Shown here one piece after another: positions 1 through 15,000 of a stretch of DNA of 64,000 nt. The DNA is taken from positions 22,895,603-22,959,602 of the forward strand of contig NC_087072.1 of assembly GCF_026151205.1 (NCBI RefSeq), read 5' to 3'. A program made the position numbers and the translations under genes. The stretch is from Bolinopsis microptera. Taxonomy: Eukaryota; Ctenophora; Tentaculata; Lobata; Bolinopsidae. Position 1 is the stretch's first letter, and each line of letters begins with the position of its first letter. The notes beneath the pieces are model-generated. The model saw only the letters and a program-made list of their open reading frames with translations, did no database searches and was not told the DNA's origin.

Positions 1-3000
1 ACGACCTGGACCTGGAAATATTCGGGAACAAAAAAGAAAAAGAGGACATCAGATTGTCGACCTATTCCTTCGAAGTGGTGGACAGTCTCCAGAATTTCTC
101 ACCAATCACTCAGATGACGGTGGGGGAGTCACCGTTCCTCAGCGAGGAGTATAGAAGTAACAATCACCACGATCTGGAGATTGTCTCCTGCAGCGGGTAG
201 GGGCTTTGTTACTTGTTAGGGGGACCAGGGGGGCTTTGTTATCTATAATACTCGTTATCAGATAATTGTAGGCCTAGACAAGCGGCAATAATTTATCAAC
301 TTTGATCATATTTTTTTATCTACTTTTAGTTTGCAATGCTTTGGGAAATTCCTTGAAAGGTTTGCTGACAGGGTCTCCTTTAAGAATTTAGTATAGTGGA
401 CAGTGCTGCATATAATCATAATCAAGCACTCATTTCCCTGGCAGGTACGGCAAGAACGGAGCGTTGTCAATATTCCAGAACTCAATCCGACCCATGATAA
501 ACTCAACATTTGACCTGCCCACAGTGTACAACATGTGGACAATCCACACGGACCCCACTAGTAACATGCACTCTTACCTGATCCTTGCCAAGGCTGACAG
601 CACTCTCGTACTGCAAACAGGTGTGTTAACTGGTAAACTGGGAGTAGTATCCCATCTTGGAGGTGCATGATGATTGTTCATGGAGATTGGATTAAAAACT
701 ATAATTGAAATTGACTGATTTTATCCAAGGTGAGGACATTACGGAAGTGGAAGAGTCCGGGTTCTGCTCATCAGAAACTACCCTTTATGTGGGAAATATA
801 CAGGGTTACGTAGTACAAGTGTGTCCAATGTCCATCATACTGCTCCAGGATACCACCATACTACACCGACTTGAGGTATTTTGTTGTCACAACTAAAATC
901 ATCAAATTATTGTTGTCTAAATGTCTCACTCGCCGACGAAATTTTATTTTATCGAGTTTTACATACCTTATTTGGGATATCTTAATTAAAAAATTGGTAT
1001 CCAATCAGCCAATGCTGAATGGAAGCTCAAACCGTGAACATTTACAAATATTACTATACTAGTGTAAACTGTGCCTACTGCCGGGACTTCATTATCGCAG
1101 TTGAATGGCAAAAGTATAAACATTGCAAAAGTTAAAACGGTGCAAAAGTATGAACACGATCAGTCGAAACCGGCCGCATTTGAGTGTATTTAATTCTGAG
1201 CGCCCATCACGTAATAATCACGTATATAATAATAGTAATACTTGAGTGGCAATCTTGAGGTCCACTGCCAAATTACCTAATTATATAATTTGGGGCACAA
1301 AACCATCAATTAAAATCATTACCACCGGCTGATTTAAAAAACATTAATCATTTGGCTTCGTCGGAGTTTTGTCGAAACTATACCGAAAAAAACCAGTCCC
1401 ATTACTCTGACCGTTTTCTTGGTTAAGCCGTTCGGAAATTACACACGAACGAACAAATGAACGAACGAACCCACACACTTTTTGGGATTATTAGTATAGA
1501 TTAATGAAACAGCTGCTTCATGACGACTGTCAAGTTTTGTGATGAATTGGATGTGTTACTGAAGTTTACATATTAACTAATGAGGAACTGCAGATAATAG
1601 TATCCCCTCACTTCAATACTCACCCAGCTGTCAGAGACTATATCCAGTGCGTCGGTGTGCGACCCATACGGGGTTGTGATGCTCATGTCCGGTGTTGTCA
1701 AACTGCTGGGCGTCGTTACTCGAGATAAAAAACCTCAGCTGTTGCTCTCGGACACTTCTTCAACTCATGTTGTGTAAGTTTTACTTTTATAATGAAATTA
1801 TTGTGTAAGTTTTATTTTTATAACGAAATTCTTGAGTAAGTTTTACTTTTATAGCGAAATTTTTGTAGGATAGTTCTATGCTTAATATTTGATGCTCGTA
1901 ACTCGGACGAAAAAGAAGTTGAATAATTAGTTGAATGTAGTAAAATGGGTTGAAATCTCAGATAGAGATAAGATGATAGTTGCCTTGATCTTTAACTCAA
2001 ATCAACAAGGGTGATATTAACAGCTGTTATGTATCTGAAATGTTCAGTCATCCGAAACTTTCTTCTGTTTTGTTATGATAATTGTTATTTCGTACGTACC
2101 ATAATATGTTACTTCGGGCCTACTTACCATATTAGCCACCAAGTTTCCTGGCTCAAATTTAAATCATTAAAGTCTGATATTTCGTTACATAACCAATATT
2201 ATATATAATATTCCGAAAATAACATATTCTGTATAGTATCATACCCTGTTGAATCAGACTCGGAGCTAACCAGTGCTAAATAGTATCATATCTAATGAAA
2301 ACCGCTACCTCTTGCTCTCTTGGCCTATCTAACAGTCGCTAAAAAATGGTTAACGGCTGAGGTCAGTCACCGTGCAGTTCTTTAACATCCGTTTTATGCG
2401 TCAGAAGTTTGTAACGATAATAAGGCATTGAGGGTGTGAAGGTTAGTGAATCTGTGCTAAGTGACCATCGAGTATCGAGTATCGTCCAACCTTGAGGTAG
2501 CCGCTCAATTCGATTTGGTAATGAATATAATATTACTGGGCACTCGGCATTTGGCGCACGTGTCTCTAGAGAACTGACCACAAGTCGATGGACTGCTGAG
2601 TTTAGTCAAATCATTTATTAAGCTCAGCCGAGCATTCGAAGTGCTAAGCGAAAATTGAGAGAGTCTAGTAATTCTCTTCATTTACCTACTGCTGCGAATC
2701 TGTATGAAATTGTAGATCTGACCATATTGCTTGATGCGTTTCCTTAATCCTAACCTATGGCACTATCTATAGTCGATTGTCATTACCCGTCACGAGAAGT
2801 TAGGACGATGTGTTCTGTGTCTGAATAGGTGTCTGAGTCATGGCCTATTGTTCATTTCACATCCAAGACAGATTCTATCTTGGTGAATATTTATTCGGCA
2901 ATGGAAGGTGTCAGTCTCCCCTTTACTTAGACCTTCCTTCTTCATCTAGGAATATCATCAAATATTTGTATCTGGCACCGGTATAATTTAGTAGCCAGCT

Positions 3001-6000
3001 TATTGCATGAGGGCTCAATGATCGTTCGCATATAATATATGAGACTAATTATGTAATCTATTACAGGGTCCTCGCGTATCCTACATAGTTAATAGTTCTC
3101 GTACAAACGTTTTATGTGAGACTAATAACAATCATTTCTAAGCTTTAACACGTCCCTTCCTCTGACAAGATATACGGTAACGTTATATTATATAGCTGAG
3201 TGAGCGACTGTAACTACCGTAAATTACGTTAGATTACCATGCCATTCCTTATCCTACTATGGGTACTCATGCTTGGATTTCTTCTTGTGCTGCTTTGTTG
3301 GCAGGTCTTGCTCCTCTAAATATAGTCCCTTTAGTTTATGAGAGTGCCGCGATATTGTTCTAACCAAGTAGCCCGCCTCAAATTTTATTACCCACATGTT
3401 GTTTTTAAGTTTGTTCTGTAGCTTTATGTACTGTAATGACATACTTATAGAGTCATAGGTAATAGTCAATGTACACATCAATTCATTTGTTAGCGTATTG
3501 TAATGAGCATCGAACTATTCAGTAGTTTCAAATTGTGTACGTTACAATAATGGAGTTAAATAAACCATGAGTCTTATATTACAATAAAGATGAGTCTAGT
3601 AAACACTAAACTATTACCTAGTCTTTAGAGATGATAATATAAAAGTAGCCGGGCTAGATCGTGCTATAGTCTATACTACTTAAAGTTGCCTTTGTGACGA
3701 TAATAAGGCCCATCTGTGCAGCGCACCCTGCACGTAGAGTGTTAATATAAATTATTAAAGATAATTTTGCTGTGTAGTTGCTTTGTTTTGTTGTCGTCAG
3801 AAGGAACCCAATCTGCTGCAACCACATAATGAAAGTTTTGTGATTAAATTAAGCGCTCGCACTTCTGATTGCTGAAACTCTAACAGTGCAAGTTAACAGG
3901 ACTTGTTATTATTGTAAGCTGTATGGAATATATGAGACGATAGTTCAAGGAAGTTTGCTCATTGTGATCCTATATTGATCCGATATTGCTCAAACTCCGC
4001 ATGTATTACGATTTATCGGTGCTATGGGCATTGCAATTCAAATTGATTGGGCGGGCTTTCAATCTAAGAGCGGAAAATTAATGAAATGACAATTTAGTGC
4101 TATGTGGTTGCAATACGATCACAACAAGCGCAATGTGGTGCCAGCCGCATCGTCATTTTTCATTTTCATTATATTGTTTGTTGACATGAGCAGGACATAG
4201 ATTTGCTATTTTTCATTTCATTATGAGCATAGAATGACTGCAAAATGATCCCAAAATACTTTTCACTGAGTATTAGTATTAGCACTGTAAGTTGCCGCGC
4301 CGGGAAGATATGCAACTTTCCGGCTTGATGGCAGAGTTGACATTGATCCCTGAGTGTATGAATCGAAGTAATTTCATTCAAAATGTTTCGTATGCGGCTA
4401 TGAAATTCATGTTCTTGGGATACCAACAATCCCCTTGGCATTTCATTGATTAAATTAAACTCTGTTCTGAAACGGATTCCTGTTGTTATTTGGTTATGAT
4501 TTAACTTTGATTCTTAGTACGATATGTATTTTAGGAAGATGTCTTATCGAACAGTGTCGAATCGTATTTTCTGTATCCGGAAATTCCTGGAACCTGCTTA
4601 CCGACATATGATCTTAGATTGTCATTTGTCATGTGTCTTTTTAGGTTTATATATTTTGTTTTCATACATAATAGAATCTAGAAATATCCAGATCCACAAC
4701 AGAAAGCTGTGATATTCCGTCTCGTGTAACAATGTTAGTATGTTATGCTGTTCATTTTTTCCGTGTTAAATCAGTGATTAAGTATTTAGTTGCCACAGTG
4801 ATATTGCCAATCGTTAATAAGTGAACTTCATTTTAGAATAAATACCTGTACCTTTCCACTACATTGTCATTTCAAAAGAGTTTAAATGTTTTATAGTTTG
4901 TTGAGATTTGAAATTTGTGACACCTTATTGTGGTGCAACCTTGTTATTGGCATCTGCTGCACTTCATAAGTCGGTGATCATTTCTCAACTCGAATTAGGA
5001 ATAATTACTTGATCTAGGTACGCTAATAGTTATGTAATCTACGCTGATATTTTCTTTCAGCGGTTCCCTTTTGAGAGCTCGAGCTGTTGTAGTAATGATG
5101 ACATATCTCTGTACAACGGTATGTAGGTGCCTGGTGCAACCTTCATAAATGAGAAGATTTATAGAGTTAACAGTTGGTTTGCGGTATACTTGAGTGTATA
5201 TTATAGAATCCTTTGGTAGCACTTATTTCTTGAATTTTGACATATGGGCGAAAGTTTGTTTGTAATTTGTCTTTTGTCTAAGAATAAATTTAAACATGAT
5301 AAAATAAATACGGAATGACGGATTATTTCGAAATTCATAACATTGTTTTAGCGGGCCACCTGATCTCACCAGCGTCACGTGCATATATTGCAAAATAGCA
5401 CCGACTTTAGACTTTAGAGGACTATCTTAGCTTTATTACAATATGTACATACTTCAAAGGTATTTCTAATTGTGTGTTTTATTTCCAGATTTAACTAGAT
5501 TTCACATTAATTATGTATAAACTCGTTTGAGAGTTTAAGGTAACCTGTAGTTCCGCTTTTTATCAGATGTGATGTATTTCATTAAAATAATCTAGCTTAG
5601 GTCTATAGAGTTCGGAAAGGATTTAATGGGCCACGTGACATAAATTAGCCATTGAACTTGCTGTGTCCAAATTGCACCAATACTTAACCGTGGGATATTG
5701 CATGGTAGTCTCTTGAATTATCATTTATCATACTTGAAGGGGCCCGTGATGTTGAGTTCTGTCTCACTAGCTAGGCATGATCATGATTATTAATTTGCCA
5801 TAAATCATAGGCAACGTTGCCTCTCAATGTCAATTAAATATCTTGGGGGTCTATTGTATGTAGGCGTATCCCATAATTTACCATCACAATAAACGTTGCA
5901 CAGCCTAATCTTCACCCGTCATTATTCATCACGTAATGAAATGTTGTCAAAAGACGTGGCCCCTTGTGGTGGTCACATGAACACTACTCAGTACCCACTG

Positions 6001-9000
6001 ATCCCACTCATAACTCACTGTACATTCCTCCACGATACAATCGTGATGCGTCTCGGTCTATGCTGAAATACTGGCATTAGTCTCAGTTTAGATAGTTGAT
6101 AAGGACTAACTATTGCCAGCTGTAATTATGCGATAATACCTCGTTAATGACGCTGCTGATGAGCAGGATCTCTCCAGCAGATCCAGCCTAAAAACTAAAC
6201 TCGTATTTAGTGGTTATGACGATAGTGGTATTGTCAACCACGTTTATCCCTGTTCCAGGAAATGACGCACCTAGCTAGTAACTACCCCTCATGAGCACTG
6301 ACCGTATTCTCGTTGTGTCTGTACAACTCGCAAATGGTCAGTTTTTCATTTCCATGTGTTGCTCATGGGCTACTTCAAATATCGTATTTCCTTTCTTACA
6401 GTAAATGTATTATTTTGTTTAAATTATAACTATTAAATTGTCCGACTGCACTGTATTTTATAAATGGAATCATTGCTGAACTACTTATTGTGAACATTTT
6501 ATTAAAGTTTTTGAGTTAGTAACCTTTGCTGCCGGTTCGGCTAACAAGCACTTTTTATAGCAAAGAAGACCGGTTTATTAGTCCATATACCGTTCGCGAT
6601 AATTACTTTTCCAGCAACTTAAAATAACGCTGGGATGGGGATCTGATGGCGTACACTTAATAACTCGATATTCAGCTGGTGTGAAGATTGTTGGTTTCTG
6701 CTTCATGTGATTTCGGCCTGTTTTTATTTCCAGGACCTTAATGTATTTGTTATGAGATATGATAAGAAAGCACTTACCTATTTTTATTCGAGCTTTTAAA
6801 ATTTCCAGACTAATTAGATGTCCAGACACCCCAATTGTCAATTATCGGTTAACTTCAAAAGACCACATTGCTATGATATGTCGAATGATAACGTGCAGGG
6901 TCACAGTAGTTTAAATTAGTTTTTAAAGTAGCCTGTAACTAACTTTCTACTTTGTTAAGTTGATGATAGTGTTGAAACTCAAACTATTCGACCTCACATC
7001 AGTCCACAAATTTGTTTTAAACATTGTGTTTTATTTCGGTTTATCAAAAGTTAAGGCATTTTCAAGTGATTTCATCAAATTTTGAGCTTGGAGAACTTCT
7101 GTTTCCTGAATTAATCCTTATCAACCCCAGCTGTCGTCATGAACGTTGCATTTAATTTCATTGCAACATTTTCCAGTATTAGATCCAGATCCTGTACTTG
7201 AGATTTAATATTTTATTTTACCGTATTTTGTTGCTCGTCATGCTCTACCTAATCTCAGTAAGGTTATTAAGACAGTGCGGCAGACAACGGTATTAATACT
7301 ATATATTAGATTTGCTAATTACTTCTAGAATTTAATCCAAACTATAGTCAATATGTAGCTATAATGCTCGAAAAATCGGTGCACTTTTCTTATATTGCCA
7401 AAAAAAATTGCTTGTAAGATTCTTGTGAGCAATTATTAACTTTTTACGCCCGGAAATGCCAGCTTTTAAAGCTTTAGACGAATATATTGTAATATTGATA
7501 TATATTCTTTTACTTATTTTTATAGTTGTTATGTCTGTAAATCCTTGGAGCCTTTCACGTCAAGTTAATAAATACCTTTAAGGAACAAAATGCCAGTTAC
7601 CACTTCCGCTCCGATGATAGATTTCCCAACTCCTACGCCTGAAATTGGATCCCGCTCCGGAATGTTCCTCGACCCTTACGGTGTGGAACCGTCAGCAACC
7701 CATCATTCCAGCATGTCACCTACCACCGATGAATCACCGGAAGAGCTCGTCTTGCCAAGCCCTTTAAAAAACTGTTCTGAAGATACTTTAGCAAACATAT
7801 CAGACTCAGCAGCTAACCTAACAGATTCAATCTTATTGAACTTTAATGATACTGCAGATATCACTCTTGCGAGTATAGCATCCCTCCTTGCTTTATGCGG
7901 ACTTCTCGGAAATATCCTAGCCCTGCTTTACTTTTGGCCGAAGAGAAAGAAAGCAATCCCACCCTTTCTCTACACGATAATAAGTGCGATAGACGTATTG
8001 AAATCACCCCTGGCTTTACCAGTACTAGCAACTCTCTTCCGCTCCCGAGCTCCTGGACTATTCGAGAACTCCCTGTTCTGTGCAATGTGGCCCTTTCTCT
8101 TCTACCTGCTGGTGAGGATGTCCATGTTTGTCACGATGTTGGTGAGTGTTACTCGCACCATTGTGCTTGTCACCCCATTTCATGAGCTGAGCAGACGCGC
8201 TGTGAGCTCCTCCGTTGTGGGTTACGCAATTCTGCTAACTGGAGTTGATATTGTGTTCTTCTCGCTGGGGTGGCTGGAAACGAGTTATCGGCAGTACGAA
8301 GGATTTTGTGAGATATTTCCTCCCACTCAATCAAGCCACTACGCTTCCTATTCCTACTCCGGTATTCTGCAAATTGAGCTCCTTCTTCCAGTTCTACTGG
8401 TAATTTTCAGCTTCATAATGGGTACAATATCTATGGTAATGAAGAAAACAACCATGCCTAACGAAGATGAGAAGAAATTGAAAAGAGTGTCGATTACAAT
8501 CGCTATTTTCACTGGAGTTTTCCTTCTGTGTAATATCCCCGGGTTCCTACTCCAGATGATTTACTTGGCTTCGCAGTTTTGTGAGGGCGGGATTGAAAAA
8601 CTTTCCAACAACCCATTCCTGAAGAACTATGGACATCTGCTCACTCATTTCTTTCTTATACAGTTAAATGCAGCTCTGAACCCTTGTATTTATGTGTTAC
8701 GGATGCCAAGATATAGGCGGTGGACTAAAAAAATGATGAAGGATACAGCCAGCATTTTAAAAGCTACGGTCAGAGATTTGAAGAATAGCTCAACCAGTTC
8801 TAGTTCGACTGAATGGGGCTGATTGTATCATACCTAAGCTATAAGGTCTATTATTGTTGAAAAAAATTGATACCGGGAGAATTTTCTGAATCGTTGAATT
8901 CTGTGCAGTCACTGTTAGTCAGAAACATTGAGACTCATTCATCATTTCTGTTTTATGTATCATAATTCATAAACTACAAAAACAAAGAAAGACATTTTTT

Positions 9001-12000
9001 CAGAGTTTAATGAAAGAATGAGTCATTTTATTTTAAGACATTTATAAAAGCTCAGTTCAACAAATCTGAAACATTTCAGTTCAAGGATGCATGTCTGTTG
9101 AATATATATATATATATTGAAATTGCTTATTGATTATAAATATTATTGTATTATATATAAGAAAGTTAATGTTTTTAATTTAAGCATTTAGATTTTATCG
9201 TACCAAAATAACAGTATATACCAAGTTAGGAAACGATTGAACCGGGAAAACTTTACTGAACCCGAACAAACCCTTTTTTATTGCTAAACCAAACCCTGAA
9301 CCGAAATGAATGTTATAGGCTTGGTGCGGCTAATGATCAATTATCATTATCTCGGTTATTTTATGATTTATGATCAACATCTGACTGAAGCAATGGATTT
9401 TAATTAACTCCTGAACCAAGCAGAACCTATATATCAGTCGTTTCCTATACACAATTTTTTGCTGTGTTCACTTTAAACGATCAAATGTGTATTTTTGTTT
9501 TGTTTTAATATATTGTTGTCCGGTCAAAAAACTATGGTATGTTTAAATCAAAGAATATTAATCGAGTCAAAATATTTACACAGAAAAAACTCAAAAACTT
9601 ATTATTTTCTTCGTCTGCAGTTCTTATAAAATCCTAACTTTAAACCCAGTATCACCATCGACAAACATCGAAATGTCCATTTCTTACGGTAAACAGAACT
9701 AAAGTAGAACTGTTGAAAGAAAATCGCATCGTTAGATCTCCAGATATACGCTTTGGAACCACTACACTGAAAACCACCGAATTGGATATATTTTTTGTGT
9801 TTAAGGTAATATCTTAAATGTGGCACATAGAAACTCGCCCAAACTTACACAGATTACTCGTCCTATAACCACCATACTTTATGGAAAGTTTCAAGAAAAT
9901 CACACTGTAGGATCCGACATAAACTATTGTCCAAATAACCTATATTCTGAGTCGGACAGATGTCGCTGTCGGACAGATGTCGCCCAATCAGTTTCCAGAG
10001 ACCTTCCAACCCTCTTCCTCCGAGCCTTTATCTGGGACATTATCCGGGGATTTGCTATGAAGTAAATGAGGGGATTGAGGATACAATCAGCGTGATAGAG
10101 AGTCACCGTGAAGATCTGTGCGGCTTCGTAGGACATCCGGAGGTGTAGTGTAAAAAATAGGATCTGCGGTGTTACGATAAGGATCCCAGAGAAAACGATG
10201 GCAGAGGTTGTGACGAGAAGCCGGCCCACTTTAATTTTGTGTCTGTACATTGAGATAAATATCATCAAGTACATCAAAACTATGAGAAGTAGTGGTGTCA
10301 CCAACGTCATAATCGGGAGCAAAGGTCGACGATCATCGAATATACATCGACCATAATTTCTATGGTATTCTACTGCCATCGTTCCTGCTAAAAATGCTAT
10401 CGGATCGTGTATGAGGTGGGTTATCGCCATCGGTGCCCACGACAGTATGATCATCACTAGGGTAACTCTGGGGGTGATCAACTTGCTGTATTTGTGTGGG
10501 AACACCAGAGCTACAAACCAGTCGATGGTTAGTGGAAGTTTGGTGAACATTATTGAGCTCCAAACAAAATAAGCCAGAAAGACGAAAATGTAGCACCATG
10601 CGTTTACTGATCCATCTTCGTTGACGCCAACAACTTTCTTTGAGATGAAGCCCAATCCTCTTATCATAGCCACTATCCCAATCAGTGCATCATTGACAGC
10701 AACGTTCGTCATAAACATCTTTTTCGGTCCTGGTAGTTTTATCACGTCGAACTTGAAGCACAGTAGAAGAGCACTGCTCATGAAGAATCCGATAAAACCT
10801 ATCCCAGTCAAGCAGCTGCCGTTGACAAGAACAAACGTGCAATCTTGATAAGAACAGGTTGTGTTCTTGATGTTGAATCCCATCCTATCTTACAAGTCGA
10901 AAGACTGAAAACATGATATTATATTATCTTCTATTTGTTTTTAAATAATATATTCGAGTTCTAGTCACAATGAGAAATGTCTACACGAAAAATTATTAAG
11001 AAATTAATCTACTGTGATAATTTGATCATGAACCACTATAGTTAAATATACTATAATATAGCACTCCTGTCTGTCTATCAATAGTAGAAGTTAGAAAGAC
11101 ATCGCGAGTAGGGGTTTATACACACGATGGGTGAGATCCAGTGTTACGCCCTTCCTTGCTGGGCCGTGACTAAGGTCTACCACAGGGATGGCAGCTATAG
11201 TGTCCAATGAACCATACAAAACAAGTAGAGTTCTCAACACCATACAATGAGATTTACAGTACTATGGGGGTCAGGAAGTGGCAGCCCTCAGGTTCCACTA
11301 AATAAGGAGAAACGGGGGACTGCCTTTCAACTGTGCACTGAAGTAAGCTCATAGCTGTATGCTTTCTACCCTCAAATTACAATAGAGTAACTCGTATGGT
11401 GTAATTACGCAAACCTCCATTTACCGCGGCTTTTTCCTTTCTCCCAAACTGCGCGGTTAATCGGGGTATTACTGTAGTTGTTTGAATGAAAAGTTCCACT
11501 TAATGACCAATGACCATGTGAAAACTGCAGAAATTGTACGGAGGCTCTTAGTACTCAGTAATCAGTATGCGTATTTTCCCAGATCTTGAAATTGAAGCTC
11601 ACTTTGTTAGCTTAAACGGAAAAATAACGGAAAAACTCATGTTAAACAATACCTGGCAGTAATTGGTAATGAATGGCGTTCCTCTTGTTGCTGATATTAA
11701 ATGTAGGCGGTGTTTGGTAGTCTAGCCAGTAGACGTATGAGCTTGCGTGGTATTTAAAGCCAGCAATCTCAAAAGTCAAGGATAGAATACAAGTTGCTCG
11801 GTGAAGAACAAAAGGTCGCATTATTTTCAATTTTGTTGATCATATTATATTGGCAAAATTGGTTCCCATGGCCATGGAAATGAGACAGTGGTTTGTTGTA
11901 TCAAATATTAAATCCGCGCAGGTGTATCACTACATATACGGACGAGTCAGGCCTGTTCTCAACGGAGCCTCTTGAGGATGTTGTGGAGGCAGCACCTGAG

Positions 12001-15000
12001 GCCACGGTTAGCGAGACTACAGAAGCTCCCAAGGACACAGAAATGGAAGAAGAGCTGGATGAGGATGCTCTTTTGTACGGAGACTCTGATAAACTGTTTG
12101 AGGGATTCAAGAGCAAGCGGAAACCATTCTCGGAAGAGAAACCAACCAAGACCAAGGTATGTAACACCAAAACAAATATAAGTCGGCAAAGATTAAAACT
12201 TATGGGACGAAATCGATTTTTAAAAAATAACTGCGCCTTTAACCGTTTGATAAATATCGGTTTTATATTCCAGGCTACAAAACCAGAAGATAGGGGACCT
12301 CTGATGGTAGCCCAGTTTCACAACGCGACACATTGGTGTATTCTAACGCGAGATGACGGGGTCCTGGAGATACGCTCTCTTCCTTCCTGGAACCTGCACT
12401 ACTTCTGTAAAAACTTTGCTATGAGTCCCAAGGTAGGTTGTACGCAGTGTAACAATTTATAGCAACAATACAAATATGTTATATATAATTATCTTGAGCG
12501 ACATAAGGATCATGGTCGACTAACCATCAGCTGCTTTGTTAATGCTATCCAGGTTTATTTTTTATTTGGCTTTTAAATTAAAGAACAAGGCTACTCATTA
12601 TGTTTGATGAATCAAAGTCAACAATGTTGCAATTACGAAATAAAAGCGTTCGCTTGTTCACAATTTAGCATCGACAAGTTGTCACGGAATGAGCGGTTGA
12701 GATTGTAATCTATATCATATTATTATTATTAACCGCGCCTATATTTAAATGTTTTTGATTCATTTAGTTGAGGGCAAAACGATGGTAACAAGTATGTTTA
12801 TCGGCGAGAAATTGGTGATTTGCAACAGTGACTTGAAGGTTAGCTATGCCTAATAGGCCCTAATTTAAGATAACTCGCAAATAACTGCTTCTTAAAAGAC
12901 TACCAAGATTAAAGCTGCCTAAGTCCATATGCAGCTTGATAAGGTGAGTGGTGACAATTGCATTGTTGCCTAACCGCTTGTCACAAGGATTTAACACGTA
13001 AAACGTATTATGATCGTTTTAAGAGACAAAACATTGGCACAAATAAAATGTAGCATAAAAACACATAACACAGATACGAGGTTAGCCTCATTGAGCCCCT
13101 ACTAAACCGGTGTAACGTTCACAAGTTAAGTGTTTCCATGTGCTAAAATACTGAGTTAATTACAGGTACAACCTTTCTTATAGATGTGGAATGTGAATCC
13201 TGGTGGGGAAGTGTTTATTGACACGTGACCAGCCCCTCTTACAGGGGCCGGGCCAGTGAGTCAGAGAAGGGGTCATCGGGAGTCTTATTTTGGTATATCC
13301 TGCAATCGATATTAATTTATAGTCTGTAATTAATACCGACTGTTAGACGATAAATAAAACTATATAACCCCTCTGTTGCAGACGTTAGCAGACAGTGAAG
13401 ATCATCACCCGAGTGTAGGAAGTGAGGGTATACCCGGTGTTAAAGAGATATGTGTCGTTGGACTCGGATGGCAGCGTCAGAGACCATACCTTCTCACTCT
13501 CATTGATGATGACTTCTTCATCTACTCAGCTTTTCCATACAATACTTCGAGTAAGACATTTCAAAGATTTTAGTTTTGTTATTATGTTTTTAGTATATGA
13601 AACGGCTTCAACTGTCCTTTATTCCTGGCAATTTAAAATGATAATTAATATCTACTGTATTCTACGGTCTCGGACTGACGTATCAAATTATTCGCTGTTT
13701 TTCATGCATACTCCATATATTCAGATAAGGATTCTCTGAAGATGAGGTTTGCTAAGATCCAGCATGAAGTGCTGATAAAGAAGAAGAAGACGAGGGGAAA
13801 CAAACTACTGGACATGGACGCTCACCCTCACTACACTCCTAAGATACAGTGCTTCAGCAACATTGCTGGTTAGTATTATCAACCGCCGTAAATATTTTAG
13901 GATATAACTATTTTGAACTTTTTAAATATTTAATTCCTATCTTGTGGCTCCTTTCGGAAAATAATTGTTAAGTTCAACAACTCAGGTTACTCGGGGATAT
14001 TCCTTTGTGGTGATTTACCGTACTGGTTGTTCCTAACAACTCATGGTGCTCTTAGAACTCATCCTATGTATTTAGATGGCAAGGTAGGTTCGAGTTGTTC
14101 ATTTTTACATAATTTGTTCGGTCAACTGGCTCTCTTTTTGGGCTCACTCTGGATGTAGGCGTAGCTCCAATTTACAGACCAGACTTGAATAACTCTCTCT
14201 CTTTGAATCTTGGTACAGTAAAATACAATGTCATGTATGTATTTGCAGGTGACATGTTTCGCTCCGTTCCACAATGTGAACTGTGAGCACGGGTTCCTGT
14301 ACTTCAGCAGCACAGACGAGTTGAGGGTGTGCACTCTACCTACCACTCTCTCCTATGACAATCACTGGCCTGCCAAGAAAGTTCCTCTCAGGTCAACCCC
14401 TCACTTCGTCGCCTACCATCATGACACCAAAACGTAAGTTGATAAGATGTGCATCTCGATTATCAAGTCTTCTCAAATTTTAACCAATTTGTGGGTACAT
14501 TTTGTTACCAATGTTTAATGTTTATGCAACTTGATAATGCTAAGTTTGTAACGCCGATCCTCTTAAAGATACGCTGTGTGCACTAGTACTCCTTCTCTCA
14601 ACCCAATGAGGCCAGCTATGCAGAATAACATGGACAAGGAGGAAGCTCCTATTGAAGAGGATGATAACTTTCCCTATCCTTCTCTAAACTGGTAAACATC
14701 TCTTTCTTAACTCTTTACTTTACTGGTCCTTCATAACCATACAGTCAATGATGCTTAAATATCATAAACAAACAGAATTCACACGATAACATTTCTTAAA
14801 AACCAGTAAACTGCATAGTTAGAAAAGTAATCTTCAGTCCTGATCACACTTTTTAAACATTGATACTAAGATAACAGACGAACTGGCAGGTACTCTATAA
14901 CCCTATATACTCGTGATGGCTGGGAGATAATACCAGACAGCAGAATAGACTTCCCCAAATACGAGCGAGTAACCTGTATGAAGTTCATGGAGCTGTCAGG

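Noticed and set aside
7895-8185. Overlapping ORFs on both strands inside the first GPCR
   Set aside because: Shadow frames of a gene with strong membrane-helix and NPxxY evidence.
9924-10883. Opsin identity for the minus-strand receptor
   Set aside because: TM7 has His, not the retinal-binding Lys, six residues before NPxxY.
11893-12462. 189-codon ORF taken as an intact gene
   Set aside because: It is two CPSF1 exons (11922–12156 and 12274–12432) with an intron that happens to be open in frame.
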